From assembly GCA_031267485.1 (NCBI GenBank), contig JAIRYY010000014.1, positions 1 through 16,936 of the forward strand: a stretch of DNA of 16,936 nucleotides, written 5' to 3'. Made by a program: the position numbers and the translations under genes. This document shows positions 16,638 through 16,936 of this stretch, piece after piece. Position 1 is the stretch's first letter. Each line of letters opens with the position of its first letter. The notes under the pieces are model-generated. The model worked only from the letters and a program-made list of their open reading frames with translations. It made no database searches and was not told the origin of the DNA. Source of the DNA: Tannerella sp. (GTDB lineage Bacteria > Bacteroidota > Bacteroidia > Bacteroidales > Tannerellaceae).

Positions 16638-16936
16638 ATGAAGAAGATTTTTTTAAGCCGGATGTTGCTGCTGTCTGCTTTCGGCGCGTTTGTTGGCAGT
16701 CTGAGCGCCGCTTTTCCCCGAAGTGATGCGGAAACGTTTTCGGCTGTCGTTCGGGAAGATGATTCCGTTTCCGAACCCGACAGCGTGTCGTACCAAACGG
16801 CGCTGGAATACCGGACGGACGCAAATTCCATCGTTTCGAAGGTGAACTTTGTCGACCCGGCGGCAGGCGATTTCCGCATCGCCGACAGTTCGCCGGAAGT
16901 ATTCCGCATGGGATTCCAGAATTTCGAGATGAACCG
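16638..16936 (+). CDS. Exported protein, N-terminal part only (runs off the window)
   Basis: Ninety-nine residues are visible. MKKIFLSRMLLLSAFGAFVGSL is a Sec-type signal peptide, with cleavage likely after LSAA or nearby. Residues about 30-66 are acidic and Ser-rich, with no recognised domain. Residues 70-98 (VNFVDPAAGDFRIADSSP, then EVFRMGFQNFEM) look like the closing segment of right-handed beta-helix proteins, where a VDP-x-x-GDFR stretch and an SSP-x-x-x-x-x-GF motif follow the helix coils. Finding it directly after a signal peptide, with no helix before it, is odd. The gene may be a truncated or rearranged beta-helix protein or a different family with similar wording. A consensus promoter lies just upstream. 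Confidence 0.7.
   Translation, partial: MKKIFLSRMLLLSAFGAFVGSLSAAFPRSDAETFSAVVREDDSVSEPDSVSYQTALEYRTDANSIVSKVNFVDPAAGDFRIADSSPEVFRMGFQNFEMN

Overview
The window reads as Bacteroidota chromosome, most likely order Bacteroidales. It carries a SusC/SusD outer-membrane pair, and several promoters match the Bacteroidota consensus (-7 box TAnnTTTG, with TTG about 20 bp upstream). Start codons are preceded by A-rich leaders rather than strong Shine-Dalgarno sites. Most coding DNA is moderately GC-rich by eye. A stretch around 8930-9935 is clearly AT-rich.

Layout, left to right. (1) 1-229: non-coding DNA with several hairpins, then a promoter. (2) 277-3083, plus strand: a tight three-gene unit coding for an exported TPR protein, a MATE exporter and a cytidylate-kinase-like protein, with a 9-nt gap and then a 4-nt ATGA overlap. 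(3) 3084-3606: an unusual 523-bp leader ahead of susC. It holds a near-consensus promoter, a hairpin with a T-run, a small ORF with a good ribosome binding site, a 59-nt uninterrupted AG/GA dinucleotide tract inside that ORF, and several inverted repeats. (4) 3607-8869, plus strand: a SusC-like TonB-dependent transporter and its SusD-like lipoprotein, with no enzyme or regulator gene beside them. (5) 8870-9937: two strong hairpins, then an AT-rich minus-strand gene for a YkgJ-type cysteine-cluster protein with its own consensus promoter. (6) 9938-12452, minus strand: a DUF362/ferredoxin-domain protein followed after 4 nt by mnmE (tRNA wobble-uridine GTPase). (7) 12733-16384, plus strand: recJ and recQ with overlapping ends, a DNA repair pair. 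(8) 16385-16637: intergenic repeats and a consensus promoter, then the start of an exported protein that runs off the window.

Most genes are core functions (tRNA modification, DNA repair, drug export, nucleotide-kinase-like) around an accessory nutrient-uptake pair. The most interesting signal is the susC leader. The long dinucleotide tract is the classic substrate for slipped-strand mispairing. Because it lies inside a translatable small ORF, each repeat gain or loss would move translation among three frames with very different stop positions. That suggests a phase-variable leader controlling susCD. The idea is inference; the tract itself could also be shortened, lengthened or created by assembly error.
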